DNA of 64,000 nucleotides, from positions 137,952,564 through 138,016,563 of the forward strand of contig CM037880.1 in NCBI GenBank assembly GCA_021292165.1, in the 5' to 3' direction. The translations under genes and the position numbers were made by a program. The stretch's first letter is position 1. Each line of letters begins with the position of its first letter. Positions 10,365 to 20,232 of this stretch are shown piece by piece. Origin of the DNA: Shinisaurus crocodilurus (Eukaryota; Chordata; Lepidosauria; Squamata; Shinisauridae). A model generated the notes under the pieces. The model worked only from the letters and a program-made list of their open reading frames with translations, did not search any database and was not told the DNA's origin.

Positions 10365-11330
10365 AGAGAGGATGCTTGAAGTAAAGTCCACCTGGTTACT
10401 TTCCATCGACAACACTGCTTGCTACCCAAAATTCAAGCAAGGAATGGGAACCAAAATCAAATTAAATAACAATGAGGCTGAACGCAAGTCATTATCAAGT
10501 CCCAGAACTATATGGGCTAACAGAACCCAATAGCTGCAGGAATGGAATTAACCCCTTCAGAGTTATATGCTTCGATGGCCAAAATAAAGTATGGGCCAGT
10601 GGCAGGCCTAGGGCATGGGTTGCCACCCATGCCTCCTAGGCCAGCCATACCGTAACCACACCGGACAGCCCACCCGCTGCCAACCGAGTAGGCAATAAAG
10701 AACATTACCAACACCACATATACAGGCCAGAGGATTAGATAAAACTGACAGTGCTGATAAGCGAGGCCCAAGAGTAAACCCAAGCTCCATAGTGAGTAGA
10801 ATGCGGCAGACGACCACGTATTTATGTGCAGCAGGTCGTTAATCTAGTCCAAGTTTATTTGCATGATACATTATATTTATTTCGTCTGCTGCATTCTACT
10901 CACTATGGAGCTTGGGTTTACTCTTGGGCCTCGCTTATCAGCACTGTCAGTTTTATCTAATCCTCTGGCCTGTATATGTGGTGTTGGTAATGTTCTTTAT
11001 TGCCTACTCGGTTGGCAGCGGGTGGGCTGTCCGGTGTGGTTACGGTATGGCTGGCCTAGGAGGCATGGGTGGCAACCCATGCCCTAGGCCTGCCACTGGC
11101 CCATACTTTATTTTGGCCATCGAAGCATATAACTCTGAAGGGGTTAATTCCATTCCTGCAGCTATTGGGTTCTGTTAGCCCATATAGTTCTGGGACTTGA
11201 TAATGACTTGCGTTCAGCCTCATTGTTATTTAATTTGATTTTGGTTCCCATTCCTTGCTTGAATTTTGGGTAGCAAGCAGTGTTGTCGATGGAAAGTAAC
11301 CAGGTGGACTTTACTTCAAGCATCCTCTCT
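10365..11330. repeat. 449-bp near-perfect inverted repeat
   Basis: Left arm 10365-10813 and right arm 10882-11330 are reverse complements over 449 bp. The one difference I found is 10805 versus 10890. The spacer is 10814-10881 (68 bp). All positions pair with a constant sum of 21695, so there are no indels between the arms. No target duplication or terminal motif is visible at the outer ends ('cta' before the left arm, 'cggctac' after the right). A transcript through it would fold into a long double-stranded hairpin. Each arm also holds a smaller inverted repeat around 'catgggttgccacccatg'. An 88-codon frame is present in each arm, but has no known motif and is duplicated only because the arms are identical. 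Confidence 0.95.
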
Positions 11331-12735
11331 CGGCTACATGCCTCCTACGGATGGGGGATGGGGTCCTGTTTTATGTTACTTAATGCTTCTCATAGAGCGA
11401 CCCATTGGCTTTGCCCTCCAATTTTCTGGCACAGGCTGCCTCGGGGTGCCAGCTCATATTCCTGTTAATGTGGGAAGGGTCCAATTTTGTATTTGCCTTC
11501 CTGGGAGACTGCTCAGGATATCAGCACGTCGGTATTCCTGAACTGTGGGCGGTAATCCCTTGCCTCTACAGCATCATTTGGGGTCTCTGTTGCCATAAGC
11601 ACGTTTCCTCTTCTAAGTCTCCTTTTAGGTGGCCCTAGGCAGTGCCTTACCCTGCTTTCCTCTAAGGAAGCAGGAATTTTCTTGAGAAGGCTAAGGCTTC
11701 AACTGTTTTGGCAGTGCAAGGATTGTTTGCAACTACATAAGTATAAGCCAACCTATGTGCTTCCGCACACTATGTTTGGCCCAGATTGCTGCTTGCGTCT
11801 GTGGCAGTTTTTTGCATGGGCTTTGTAGTCATAGCTGGGCATTGCTTTATGCACGCTCGGTTGTCACAGTGCGGCACATTATAATTCCTTTCTGCCGGCC
11901 GTGAAATCCAAGCCACATGTTGGGGTCTTTTATAGTCCCTGTCTATGGGGCTCCTCCTGCAGCTCCCTAGCCCAATAGAAGGATCATGTCTGGGGCCCCT
12001 TGCAGGCTCGGGAATTATGTCGAGCTTTTGTTTTATCCGCTCTCTTTTAGGGAGATGCGGTCTACATTAAAGGAACTCTTCTTACCGGACATTGGTATGG
12101 TTCAGGCCTGGGACCTGGAGCCTTTTACAGACACCTCCTTTCCAAGACTTCCGTTTTCATAATTATTCAGCGGGCTCCCAGTTCGTTTTTCCATGAGGCC
12201 ACTGGAGTGGTGGGCAGCTGCCATGTGTGCCCACAGCAACGGCTTTGGCCAATTTGAAATCTGGGCCCAGTCAGGGAGCGCCGTGTATTCCCTGCACCGT
12301 AATTGTGATTGCACATGAGAGCAACATCCTTTTCTTCAAATAGACTGGAGTGGCTGCATTGCAGAAGCACGATATGAACTGAGTGCTGCCCGCATTTTGC
12401 GATTATCCTGATAGACAATATTGTGTCTGTGGCCATTGCAGACTTGATAGGCAAAGCCAAGATTTTACCTTATGCACACTCTTGAGAGGTGCAGTGTTGA
12501 TTAAGAAACTCCTGTCAGCCATTCAGTGCTGTATAAGGCAAGTGCCTAGAGCATTCTACAGTCATCAGTATCTTCTAGACGGTTGCTGCTCTGAATTTTT
12601 CTCACATACAGTGTCCAGGCGGTGTGTCGCTGGCGCTCTTAAGCATATCGATTGTATGTACACAAATTGCCATGATTGGTGCTGCTGTTTTCATTTCTGT
12701 CTTTTCAGATTCCCGGAGTGGAAGGAGGTCGGCTT
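11331..12735. other. Unassigned; upstream of the SGNH remnant
   Basis: No intact frame. 'tttctgtcttttcag' at about 12696-12710 looks like a splice acceptor just before sequence that joins, across the copia insertion, to the SGNH-like frame at 19192. I could not recognise a tyrosine recombinase or RT here. Confidence 0.3.
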
Positions 12736-12740
12736 GTGTC

Positions 12741-13419
12741 TGAAGGCGCGTGAGTGACAGCAGAGCCCTGCGTGTGCTGGATGGGAGATTTAAAATCCTG
12801 TCTGTGCATAGAGGTCCATTATTCCACACACAGATCTTCCAGATCTCACCCCCCTCTGCGCAGCGTGCAGCGTGTCGGTTTGAAGCTGCCAGCCAGCTTG
12901 CCTGTAATCCGACTCCAGCTTCTAGCTTCCCCGGTTTGCACTTTGCAGACTAATCCAAGTAGCAAGTAGCAAGGAAACACTCTGTAACACCACAGGTCTA
13001 TTTCTACCTGTTTATTCACTTAGCAAAGTTCTACAGAGTATACATTTCCTAGTTACAGTCCATGTGCAGAGTACAATGCATAGCAAGCATTAATTCCAGT
13101 GGAGTAGGTTGAGCTTCACTCCACTTCAGCAAAGACGTTACATTGTTGCAAAGTCCAGCAAGCAATAGCCAGAAGAAAGAATAGAGAAAGCAGTCCTGCT
13201 CTTCTCTAAAATGGCTTCAGACAGAAAAACAAGTTAGCACGTCATCAGAGCATACAAACCATGTGACTAGCTCATAATGATCCCAGGGCCTAGCTTTCCC
13301 ATGAGAAAGAACACGGGGAAAGTAGAAAGACACAACACACTTGTTTACCACCATGATTCTGTTCCTCTCCATGTGTAAACACTGTGCTACAGCTGGTCAA
13401 TGTGATTCATATCACAACA
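12741..13419 (-). repeat. Copia 3' LTR
   Basis: 679 bp, with plus-strand ends 'tgaaggcgcg' and 'atcacaaca'. It differs from the other LTR at a handful of bases (for example 12747), and by a 7-bp difference near 12940 plus 4-bp differences near 13023 and 13175. In element orientation it follows the polypurine tract. Confidence 0.95.
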
Positions 13420-13434
13420 TCCCCCCACAAGCTG
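13420..13434 (-). promoter_or_regulatory. Polypurine tract region
   Basis: On the minus strand 'cagcttgtgggggga' directly precedes the LTR start TGTTGTG. The GGGGGGA run is the expected plus-strand primer for reverse transcription. Confidence 0.85.
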
Positions 13435-13453
13435 TAGTACATCTTGTTTATAC

Positions 13454-14160
13454 TTACTCAATGAGGCCTAGTGCCGTCATTAGTTTCCTGTGTCTTACTA
13501 CAGGCAATGGTTTTGTGAAAAGATCTGCCTCCATTTCCCCTGTTGCACAGTATTTGAGTATTACCCATCCTTTCTGCACACAGTCCTTTACATGAGAGTA
13601 ACGAACATCAATGTGCTTGGTTCTTGGTTTACATTTTTCATTTTGTGCCATGCTTATGCAAGCTTGGTTGTCCTCAAAAATTGTAACAGCCTTGCCTACT
13701 GGTAATTGCAGATCAGTAAACAATTGCTTGAACCATTCATTGCATGCTTGAGATAAACTGATGAATTCAGATTCTGCGCTAGATACAGCCACACAAGATT
13801 GTTTACGTGTGTACCAGTCAATTAGACTGTTGTCATACATTATCACAGTCCCACTTGTGGACTTTCTATCTGTAGCAGACCCCCAATCGGCATCAGTGTA
13901 CACACAAAAACCTCCCTCTGTGTGTGATGACAATTTCAGTTTGAATTCATGGAACCTTTTAAATACCTTAACACACGTTTCACAGCTAGCCAATCATACA
14001 TAGAAGGATTTTGGGTTTTCCTGCTAAGTATGTTTACAGCATTGCTGATGTCTGGCTTACTCACATTTGCCAAATATAGCAGGCTTCCAATAACACTTTG
14101 ATATTTTCCAATATCCTCAAATTCAGTGTTATCTGTGTGTTTCTGATATTCAAGAGTCAT
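13454..14160 (-). pseudogene. Copia RNase H domain and end of RT connection
   Basis: Two overlapping minus-strand frames (13936-14160 and 13454-13993) joined by a frameshift near 13950. The upstream part has 'YQSVIGSLLYLANVSKPDI', the RT-RNase H connection. The downstream part has the copia RNase H signature: 'VYTDADWGSATDRKSTSG' (first catalytic Asp), 'AVSSAESEFISLS' (Glu), 'EDNQACISMAQN' (Asp) and 'RTKHIDVRYSHVKD', ending with 'EADLFTKPL' about 24 codons before the stop at 13454. All catalytic acidic residues are visible. RNase H removes the RNA strand during reverse transcription. The frame upstream is closed by a stop at 14182-14184. Confidence 0.93.
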
Positions 14161-14184
14161 TGGAGTGGTAACTGGGTTACAATT

Positions 14185-15075
14185 CTACAATCCATGAATT
14201 TCCAGCAATTTCTGAATTTTTCCACTTTGTTCAACCATGAAAGAACCTTCCTCCTCCTGGGATAATTGCATTCCAAGATAATGTTTCACCAAACCTAAAT
14301 CTTTCAGTTCAAAGTGTTCTTGCAATTCTTTTGCAATTTTGTCTTTCTGACTTACTGATTCTGTTATCAGCAATATATCATCAACAAAGACTAACAAATA
14401 CACCCAATGTCCCAGTTCTGTGTGACATGTGTACAGACAGTGATCAGCCTTGCTTTGTTTGAATCCCAAACTAATCAAAACTCTGTCCAGTTTTTGGTTC
14501 CAGCATCGAGCTGCTTGTTTTAACCCATATATGGACTTGTGCAGACGACATACAAGACTGGGATTTTCTACAAAACCTTTTGGTTGCACCATGTAGATTT
14601 CCTCTTGTAAATCACCATATAGGAAAGCAGTTTTTACATCAAAATGAAATGCCATCATTTTTCTTTGTGCTGCCAATTTCAACAACAATCTGACAGTTGC
14701 ATACGTTGTTGTTGGTGCAAACACGGAATCAAAATCTACCCCATGTTTTTGTGCAAACCCTCTTGCCACGAGTCTTGCCCTGTACCTTTCCACCTGCCTC
14801 TGGTGATTTGTTTTCACTTTGTACACCCATTTACAGGTGATGGCCTTGCGGCCTACAGGCAAAGATACCAGACTCCATGTTTTGTTATCATGCATGGCAT
14901 TGATTTCATCCTGCATGGCTTCAAACCAATCATTTCTCACTGCTGGTTCCATGCTTTGGATTCCTTCAAAATTTTGAGGTTCTAAAGCTATTTTGAGAGC
15001 TTTATGTACAACAGTTTTCCCACTTTGGAATTCATCCTGATATCTAACAGGTGTTTTACGTTCTCGGGTTGAACG
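14185..15075 (-). pseudogene. Copia reverse transcriptase domain
   Basis: A long open minus-strand frame. It starts near the insertion point of the hAT element and has 'MQDEINAMHDNKTWSLV' and 'CKWVYKVK' (start of the RVT_2 domain), 'RLVARGFAQ', 'DVKTAFLYGDL' (first catalytic Asp), 'YGLKQAARCWN', and the active-site 'FVDDILLI', the copia version of YVDD. It copies the element RNA to DNA within virus-like particles. A stop at 14182-14184 separates it from the connection and RNase H part in the same frame. After the 923-bp hAT and its 8-bp duplication are subtracted, this frame is in register with the integrase frame upstream, supporting a single original polyprotein. Confidence 0.95.
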
Positions 15076-15083
15076 CCTTAGAG

Positions 15084-16006
15084 CAGTGATGGCAAACCTT
15101 TTTGAGCCCGAGTGCCCAAACTGCAACACAAAACCAACTTATTTATTTCAAAGTGCCAACACTGCAATTAAACCTGAATACCGAGGTTTTCAGTTTTACA
15201 AAAACAACTCATACAGTTGTCCGAACTAATTAACATATTTTGTCTTTAAAGAAAAACACAATAACAGAGCTTTCAATGATACAAACAGTTTTTTGTTGAA
15301 AAAAAAAATCAACTCAAAAAATTATTATAGTACTACATTGTACACATAGCCTGAAGGGAATTTATACAAACTTTTTAAATAATTAGGCACATGTATTTTT
15401 GGATAAGGGATTCTCAACTTGTAATATGATTATATGGCAGACTGAAATTGTATGGGGCAAGCTTTACCCCGGGTCCTTTCCCTGCTTCTACAGGTGTCGG
15501 ATTAGTAAAAGTAAAAGTCAACCTGTACTAGGATGAGCAAGATAAACAAGAAAACTAAACGTGCTTAACACATTTTAAACACTTTATGTCTTGGACTGCA
15601 AACACTGCATTAGGTAAAAGTTTGCACTGGGCATGCTTTTGCACAATTAATGTTATTTTTGCTGTTGCATGCATGCTGATAATTTGTCAAACCTTGGCTC
15701 ATACTCCGTTAGTTTGAGAGCAACACATGCAGCACTCGGGTCAACTGTTAGGGCTTTACATCCAAGCCATGCTCTGTGCATCATTCTTCAAAATCTTTTA
15801 AATGTGATAACAATGTAGAAAAGAATTCTGTAACAGGAATTCTAGAATGAAATCATTCTGTTCCACACTGTGAGAAAGAACAAAATCATTAGTGTTTTGC
15901 AGAAGGGGACAGTCTTTTCGCGATCTGGTGACCAATGGCTCAAGTGCCCACAGAGAGGTCCCTGCGTGCCAGTTGTGGCACCCGTGCCATAGGTTCGCCA
16001 TCACTG
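15084..16006. mobile_element. Non-autonomous hAT-type transposon
   Basis: A 923-bp insert with terminal inverted repeats 'cagtgatggcaaacct' and 'aggttcgccatcactg', flanked by the 8-bp duplication 'ccttagag' (15076-15083 and 16007-16014), all hAT hallmarks. Subterminal sequence 'gccagttgtggcacccgtgcc' near 15967-15987 resembles that of vertebrate Charlie-like hATs. The interior has no transposase frame. It sits between the integrase and RT regions of the copia element, so it moved after the copia insertion. Confidence 0.95.
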
Positions 16007-16014
16007 CCTTAGAG

Positions 16015-16912
16015 ATTGTTCACCTCCCTCCTGTTCCCCAGATATCTGCCCAGTGGCCTGTTCTGTTTCAGAAACTTCCTGCTGTGTTTCAGTCATTGCA
16101 TGCATTGGCAATTCCACCAGCTGTTTCTGTTCATGTGTTTGCTCATGAAAAATCACATCCCTGCTCAGAATTACCTTGTTGTGTTGTGGTGACCACAACC
16201 TGTAACCTTTTGTTTGTGCATCATATCCCAGCAGAAAACATTCAAAGCTTCTTGCCTGTATTTTAACAAAACATTTGCACCCAAAAATTCACACGTGTGC
16301 TATCTTTGGCTTCCTCCCATGAAACATTTCATATGGAGTTTTCACAGTTGTGGTGTTGGGTAATCTGTTCAGCAGATAATTGGCATTTGACAGTGCATCC
16401 CCCCAGAAACGGTTTCTTACCTGTGAGTCAGCTAATTGAGCCCTCATCATTTCCTGGAGTGTTCTGTTGTGACTTTCAGTTACACCAGTTGAGTTTTGGG
16501 CCGTGACTTTGTGCCCAATGCCCTCACTTTCCAAGAATTTCTTGAATTTTGTACTCATGTACTCTCCCCCACCATCTGTGAGCAATTCACCTATTGGGTA
16601 TTGTTTGTATCTGTTACCAGCCCATTTCACAAATGATTCAAATCTCTCTTGAACCTGAGATTTGTGCTGCAGAAGATAAACAAATCCAAATCTAGAAAGG
16701 TCATCAATCAGAGTCATGTATTACCTATTTCCCCCATAGCTTTCCTCAAATGGCCCAGCAACATCAGAGTGTACCAGCTCAAATATTCTTGTGCTCACTC
16801 TATCACTGTGTTTCTGAATGTTAGTTCTGTGTGACTTTGCCTTACTACATACTTCACATTCCACATAATTAGAACAAGGTTTCATTTTCATACCCTCACA
16901 CAGACCCGGCAT
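16015..16912 (-). pseudogene. Copia integrase
   Basis: A minus-strand frame in three pieces of the same register (16721-16912, 16289-16717, 16001-16198), divided by stop codons at 16718-16720 and 16286-16288. The second is TGA where CGA is plausible, the usual CpG decay. The N-terminal part has 'CEVCSKAKSHR', the end of the HHCC zinc domain, and 'LVHSDVAGPF' with the first catalytic Asp. The core has 'LLTDGGGEY' (second Asp) and 'STGVTESHNRTLQEMMRA' (catalytic Glu). 'WGDALSNANYLLNRLP' and 'TPYEMFHGRKPKIAH' complete the family's C-terminal part. Integrase inserts the DNA copy; the 5-bp GTGTC duplication is its expected product. Confidence 0.93.
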
Positions 16913-17862
16913 CTTCTCGATGCTTCTGTAGTTGGCATGTCCAAAACGTTTGTGGAAAATATGTAAACAATTATCATGGGTTTACAATTTGCATGCTTTG
17001 CACTCTCATCATGTGTTACAAATGGATTTATAACATACAGAGAATTCTGCAAATCACCTTTTGCACAGACTGTCCCTTCACGTGAAATCACACATTTGCT
17101 GTCTGAAAAACACATTTCAAAACCATTTTGAGCTAATTGAGAAATACTTATCAGGTTTGTGTCCAGTTCCTGAACAAGCAGTGCCCTCTGCTGACCCAAA
17201 GTAGCAAAGTCAATTGTTCCTGTTGCTGAAACTTGTATCCGTTTCCCGTCAGCTAATTCCACATGCTGACTTGTACATCCATCTTCTTCCAGAGATTGAA
17301 ATATGTCTCTGGAGTTAGTCATGTGGTGTGAGGCCCCAGAATCAAGAACCCAAACATTATTATTAGAAACTCCCACCCTAGCAATCAAACTTTTGCCCAT
17401 TTTAATTGCCTCCTCAGGTGCATTTGTAGTTTCCTGTTTGTTTCGTTCCTTTTTCTGTTTGACCTTACAGTCTTTTTTCAGATGATTTGTAGATCCACAA
17501 GAAAAACATTTTTTCACTTTTAAAGCTGTAGCTTTAACTCCCAGCTTGTTGCTATTCCCAGCTTGGCTGTGCCCCGCGTCAGCCGAGCTGTCTGCTGATT
17601 TACGTCCAGCATTGTTTTTCTTCCCTTGCCGCTTCTCCCACTCAGAGAGAAGTTTGCCTGACACATATTCCATTGTCAGGTTCTGATCTGGTTGCCCTTC
17701 CATCAATGTAACAATTGTATCATATGATGAGTCCAGACTAGATAACAGAATGGAAACTTGATGTAAGCGATCAATTGTCATCCCTTGTGCTCTCAATCTG
17801 TTAAACAAGTCCCGGACAGTACTCAAATGCTCTGGTATAGACCCACCTGGTTGCAAGCTCAA
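16913..17862 (-). pseudogene. Copia Gag C-terminus, zinc knuckle and protease
   Basis: A minus-strand frame with, in order, a helical Gag region ('STVRDLFNRLRAQGM', 'LLSSLDSSYDTIVTLM'), a CCHC zinc knuckle 'CFSCGSTNHLKKDC' with C-x2-C-x4-H-x4-C spacing for RNA binding, a basic linker, and an aspartic protease centred on 'VWVLDSGASHHMT' (catalytic DSGA). A pre-integrase segment follows. The frame differs from the Gag N-terminal frame by a shift near 17862 and from the integrase frame by a shift near 16980, so at least two indels are present. Confidence 0.92.
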
Positions 17863-18371
17863 TTTGTACGTGCAAGCAGAATTCTACTTCCTGCCGTTTG
17901 CATCTGATACATGTCTCTCAAGGTATCCCAGATCTGTTTTGCAGTGTTTTCAAACTGGATAAATGGCACTTGTGAACTTTCAACAGATAAACACAAAATT
18001 GCCTTGGCTTTATCGTCTCGTTCCTTCCATTCATTATAAGCTTGATCCCCCACTGCAACTGCATCCTGTGTTACAACATTCCAGAGTCCCGCATGGGTCA
18101 AATAATGCTGCATTTGGAAATTCCACAACACATAGTTCGAGCCAGACAGTTTTTCTACTATCTGTGGGTTCGGAGATGGTGCCGCCGCCATTTCTGTGAC
18201 CGTTGGATTTTCTGCCTCCTCCCCTCCAGAAACTTCGGCTTCGCTTTCTGAGCTTTCGGCCTTGAACAGAGCCTGCAAGCTTTTAGCGAACACCTCCCAC
18301 TCTTCCCCCTCCTTACCGGACGAAGGCCCAGGAGATTTTTCTTCTTCTTTGATGTCTTCCTTCTCTGCCAT
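17859..18371 (-). pseudogene. Copia Gag N-terminal region
   Basis: Starts at the first ATG after the primer-binding site (18371). It has an acidic, low-complexity head, then a copia-type Gag fold with 'KLSGSNYVLWNFQMQHYL' (the start motif of copia Gag/DUF4219), 'DDKAKAILCLSVES' and 'AKQIWDTLRDMYQ'. It ends prematurely because of a frameshift at about 17862 and continues in another frame. Gag forms the particle that packages element RNA. Confidence 0.9.
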
Positions 18372-18496
18372 TAATCATCACAATCCCGGATTCGAAGTTG
18401 TTGACATAGCTGTTGGAAAACAGGTCCTGCTGCTGGTGCTGGCATTGACTTTCAGCCTGGTACCGAACTGGCTCCGTTCGGTTCTGGTCCCGATTC

Positions 18497-18511
18497 CTGG
18501 GCCCATAACCT
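18497..18511 (-). promoter_or_regulatory. Primer-binding site for initiator tRNA-Met half-molecule
   Basis: The plus strand reads 'ctgggcccataacc' directly next to the LTR. This is the anticodon arm of initiator tRNA-Met (CAT anticodon), so the element RNA carries its complement. Internal priming from a cleaved tRNA-iMet is the known mode of Drosophila copia, rather than pairing with the tRNA 3' end. Confidence 0.9.
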
Positions 18512-19191
18512 TGAAGGTGCGTGAGTGACAGCAGAGCCCCGCGTGTGCTGGATGGGAGATTTAAAATCCTGTCTGTGTATAGAGGTCCATTATTCCACAC
18601 ACAGATCTTCCAGATCTCACCCCCCTCTGCGCAGCGTGCAGCGTGTCGGTTTGAAGCTGCCAGCCAGCTTGCCTGTAATCCGACTCCAGCTTCTAGCTTC
18701 CCCGGTTTGCAGACTAATCCAAGTAGCAAGTAGCAAGGAAACACTCTGTAACACCACAGGTCTATTTCTACCTGTTTATTCACTTAGCAAGTAAAGTTCT
18801 ACAGAGTATACATTTCCTAGTTACAGTCCATGTGCAGAGTACAATGCATAGCAAGCATTAATTCCAGTGGAGTAGGTTGAGCTTCACTCCACTTCAGCAA
18901 AGACGTTACATTGTTGCAAAGTCCAGCAAGCAATAGCCAGAAGAGAGAAAGAATAGAGAAAGCAGTCCTGCTCTTCTCTAAAATGGCTTCAGACAGAAAA
19001 ACAAGTTAGCACGTCATCAGAGCATACAAACCATGTGACTAGCTCATAATGATCCCAGGGCCTAGCTTTCCCATGAGAAAGAACACGGGGAAAGTAGAAA
19101 GACACAACACACTTGTTTACCGCCATGATTCTGTTCCTCTCCATGTGTAAACACTGTGCTACAGCTGGTCAATGTGATTCATATCACAACA
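18512..19191 (-). repeat. Copia 5' LTR
   Basis: 680 bp, with plus-strand ends 'tgaaggtgcg' and 'atcacaaca'. As the upstream LTR in element orientation it should carry the promoter. About 99% identical to 12741-13419 apart from three short indels. Confidence 0.95.
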
Positions 19192-19920
19192 GTGTCCTTG
19201 TGTTCCGGCACTGTATGATATTTGGATGGCGTGGGAAACTGATAAGTCAGGCCTCGGATCTCAGCTTGGGATCGGTCTACTGGCTGCACCCAGTGCTTGG
19301 GTCAGCGTGCAATGCAGCAGCAGAACCTCCTATCCACTGTTATTCCGGTCTGGCCTGGTTGGCCTGCCCCCACAAGTGCTGGTAGTGCATTTGGGGGAAA
19401 GCGATTAGGCGTGCTTACGGGCATGGCCTTGATTTTGCAAGTATCTGCGGACCTTGCTGTGATTCGTCGGAGATGGCCTGGTGTCCAGATTCTCTGGTCC
19501 CACATCTTGCCACGATGCTGTTGGAGGGATACTGCCAATCCCAGTGGCCTTGTTCAGGCCTGCCCCTGCAAGTGCTGGTAGTGCATTTGGGGGAAAGCGA
19601 TTAGGCGTGCTTACGGGCATGGCCTTGATTTTGCAAGTGTCTGCGGACCTTGCTGTGATTCGTTGGAGATGGCCTGGTGTCCAGATTCTCTGGCCCCACA
19701 TCTTGCCACGATGCTGTTGAAGGGATACTGTCAATCCCAGTGGCCTGAACAAGGCTTGCCGGAAGGCGAACAGAGCAATCTGTAGGAGCCTTGGAGGGAG
19801 AGGCATTGCGATTCCTCATCACGAGATATCCTTGGCTCGGAGGGAGCTGTACCGACCGGACGGGGTGCATTTGTCCGAGGTCGGCAATTTTATTTTTCTT
19901 TAGGATTTGCGAAGGGCCCT
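19192..19920 (+). pseudogene. SGNH-hydrolase-like remnant, Ngaro/DIRS type
   Basis: Plus-strand frames carry 'PPQVLVVHLGESD' (SGNH block III; the usual GxND Asn reads as Ser here), 'LQVSADLAVIRRRWPGVQILW', 'ILPRCCWR', and at 19850-19910 'YRPDGVHLSEVGNF' (block V with the catalytic Asp and His, DGVH). From memory this order and wording match the SGNH ORF carried by vertebrate Ngaro/DIRS-type tyrosine-recombinase retroelements. It is dead: frame breaks follow the HLGESD block, and a 196-bp tandem duplication (19364-19755) repeats the middle of the domain. The 5' part of the frame lies before the copia insertion, at about 12700-12740. A host esterase is less likely given the decay. Confidence 0.7.
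19364..19755 (+). repeat. 196-bp tandem duplication inside the SGNH remnant
   Basis: 'aagtgctggtagtgcat' recurs at 19374 and 19570, and the whole block up to 'atcccagtggcc' is repeated with few differences. Both copies share the same frame break after 'gcgat', so that lesion came before the duplication. Confidence 0.92.
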
Positions 19921-20232
19921 CCTGGAGGTAGTTTCCGCCAGGTGGGGGAGAAGAGACTTAGCTTAAGCATGTCTCTCTCTGTGGCTAGTAAGTGCGGGAA
20001 TAGGCAGTGGGGTTAGGGTTTTGGTGATCATCCAATGGCACTGTTCAGGTGGCTGGCGAGACCTGTATCTCAACGCTTGCTGAGTTTCGTGGCTCAGTGG
20101 GGGGAAATACGGATCGCCAGTGAGGATGGCTTACATCACACGGATTGGTGTTCTGTGGCACCGTGAGGTGGGGACTGTGAGAAAGCCTCCCAGCACCCAA
20201 GAGGGTGTAAAACTGGGGGGGGGGGTGGCGAA

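Larger units (their letters stand above)
12741..19191 (-). mobile_element. Ty1/copia LTR retrotransposon, structurally complete
   Basis: A 6,451-bp minus-strand element flanked by the 5-bp target duplication GTGTC (12736-12740 and 19192-19196). It has two LTRs of about 680 bp with TG...CA ends on both strands, a primer-binding site next to the 5' LTR, a G-rich polypurine tract next to the 3' LTR, and the copia gene order Gag, protease, integrase, RT, RNase H. That order (integrase before RT) separates copia from gypsy and retroviruses. The LTRs differ by about four substitutions and three small indels, so insertion was recent. The coding region has several stops and frameshifts and a 923-bp hAT insertion, so this copy is not autonomous. 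Copia elements are sparse in amniotes. Confidence 0.96.

Noticed and set aside
10517..11178. Two identical 88-codon frames with hydrophobic stretches, as a duplicated membrane-protein gene
   Set aside because: They are the same DNA on the two arms of the inverted repeat. No known motif, no initiation context or neighbouring gene supports translation.
12383..12757. 124-codon cysteine-rich frame
   Set aside because: It crosses the copia LTR boundary, so its 3' end is not its own, and no domain is recognisable.
12741..19191. Endogenous retrovirus
   Set aside because: Integrase precedes RT, the protease has DSGA in a copia context, RT has FVDD, and there is no envelope frame; this is Ty1/copia.
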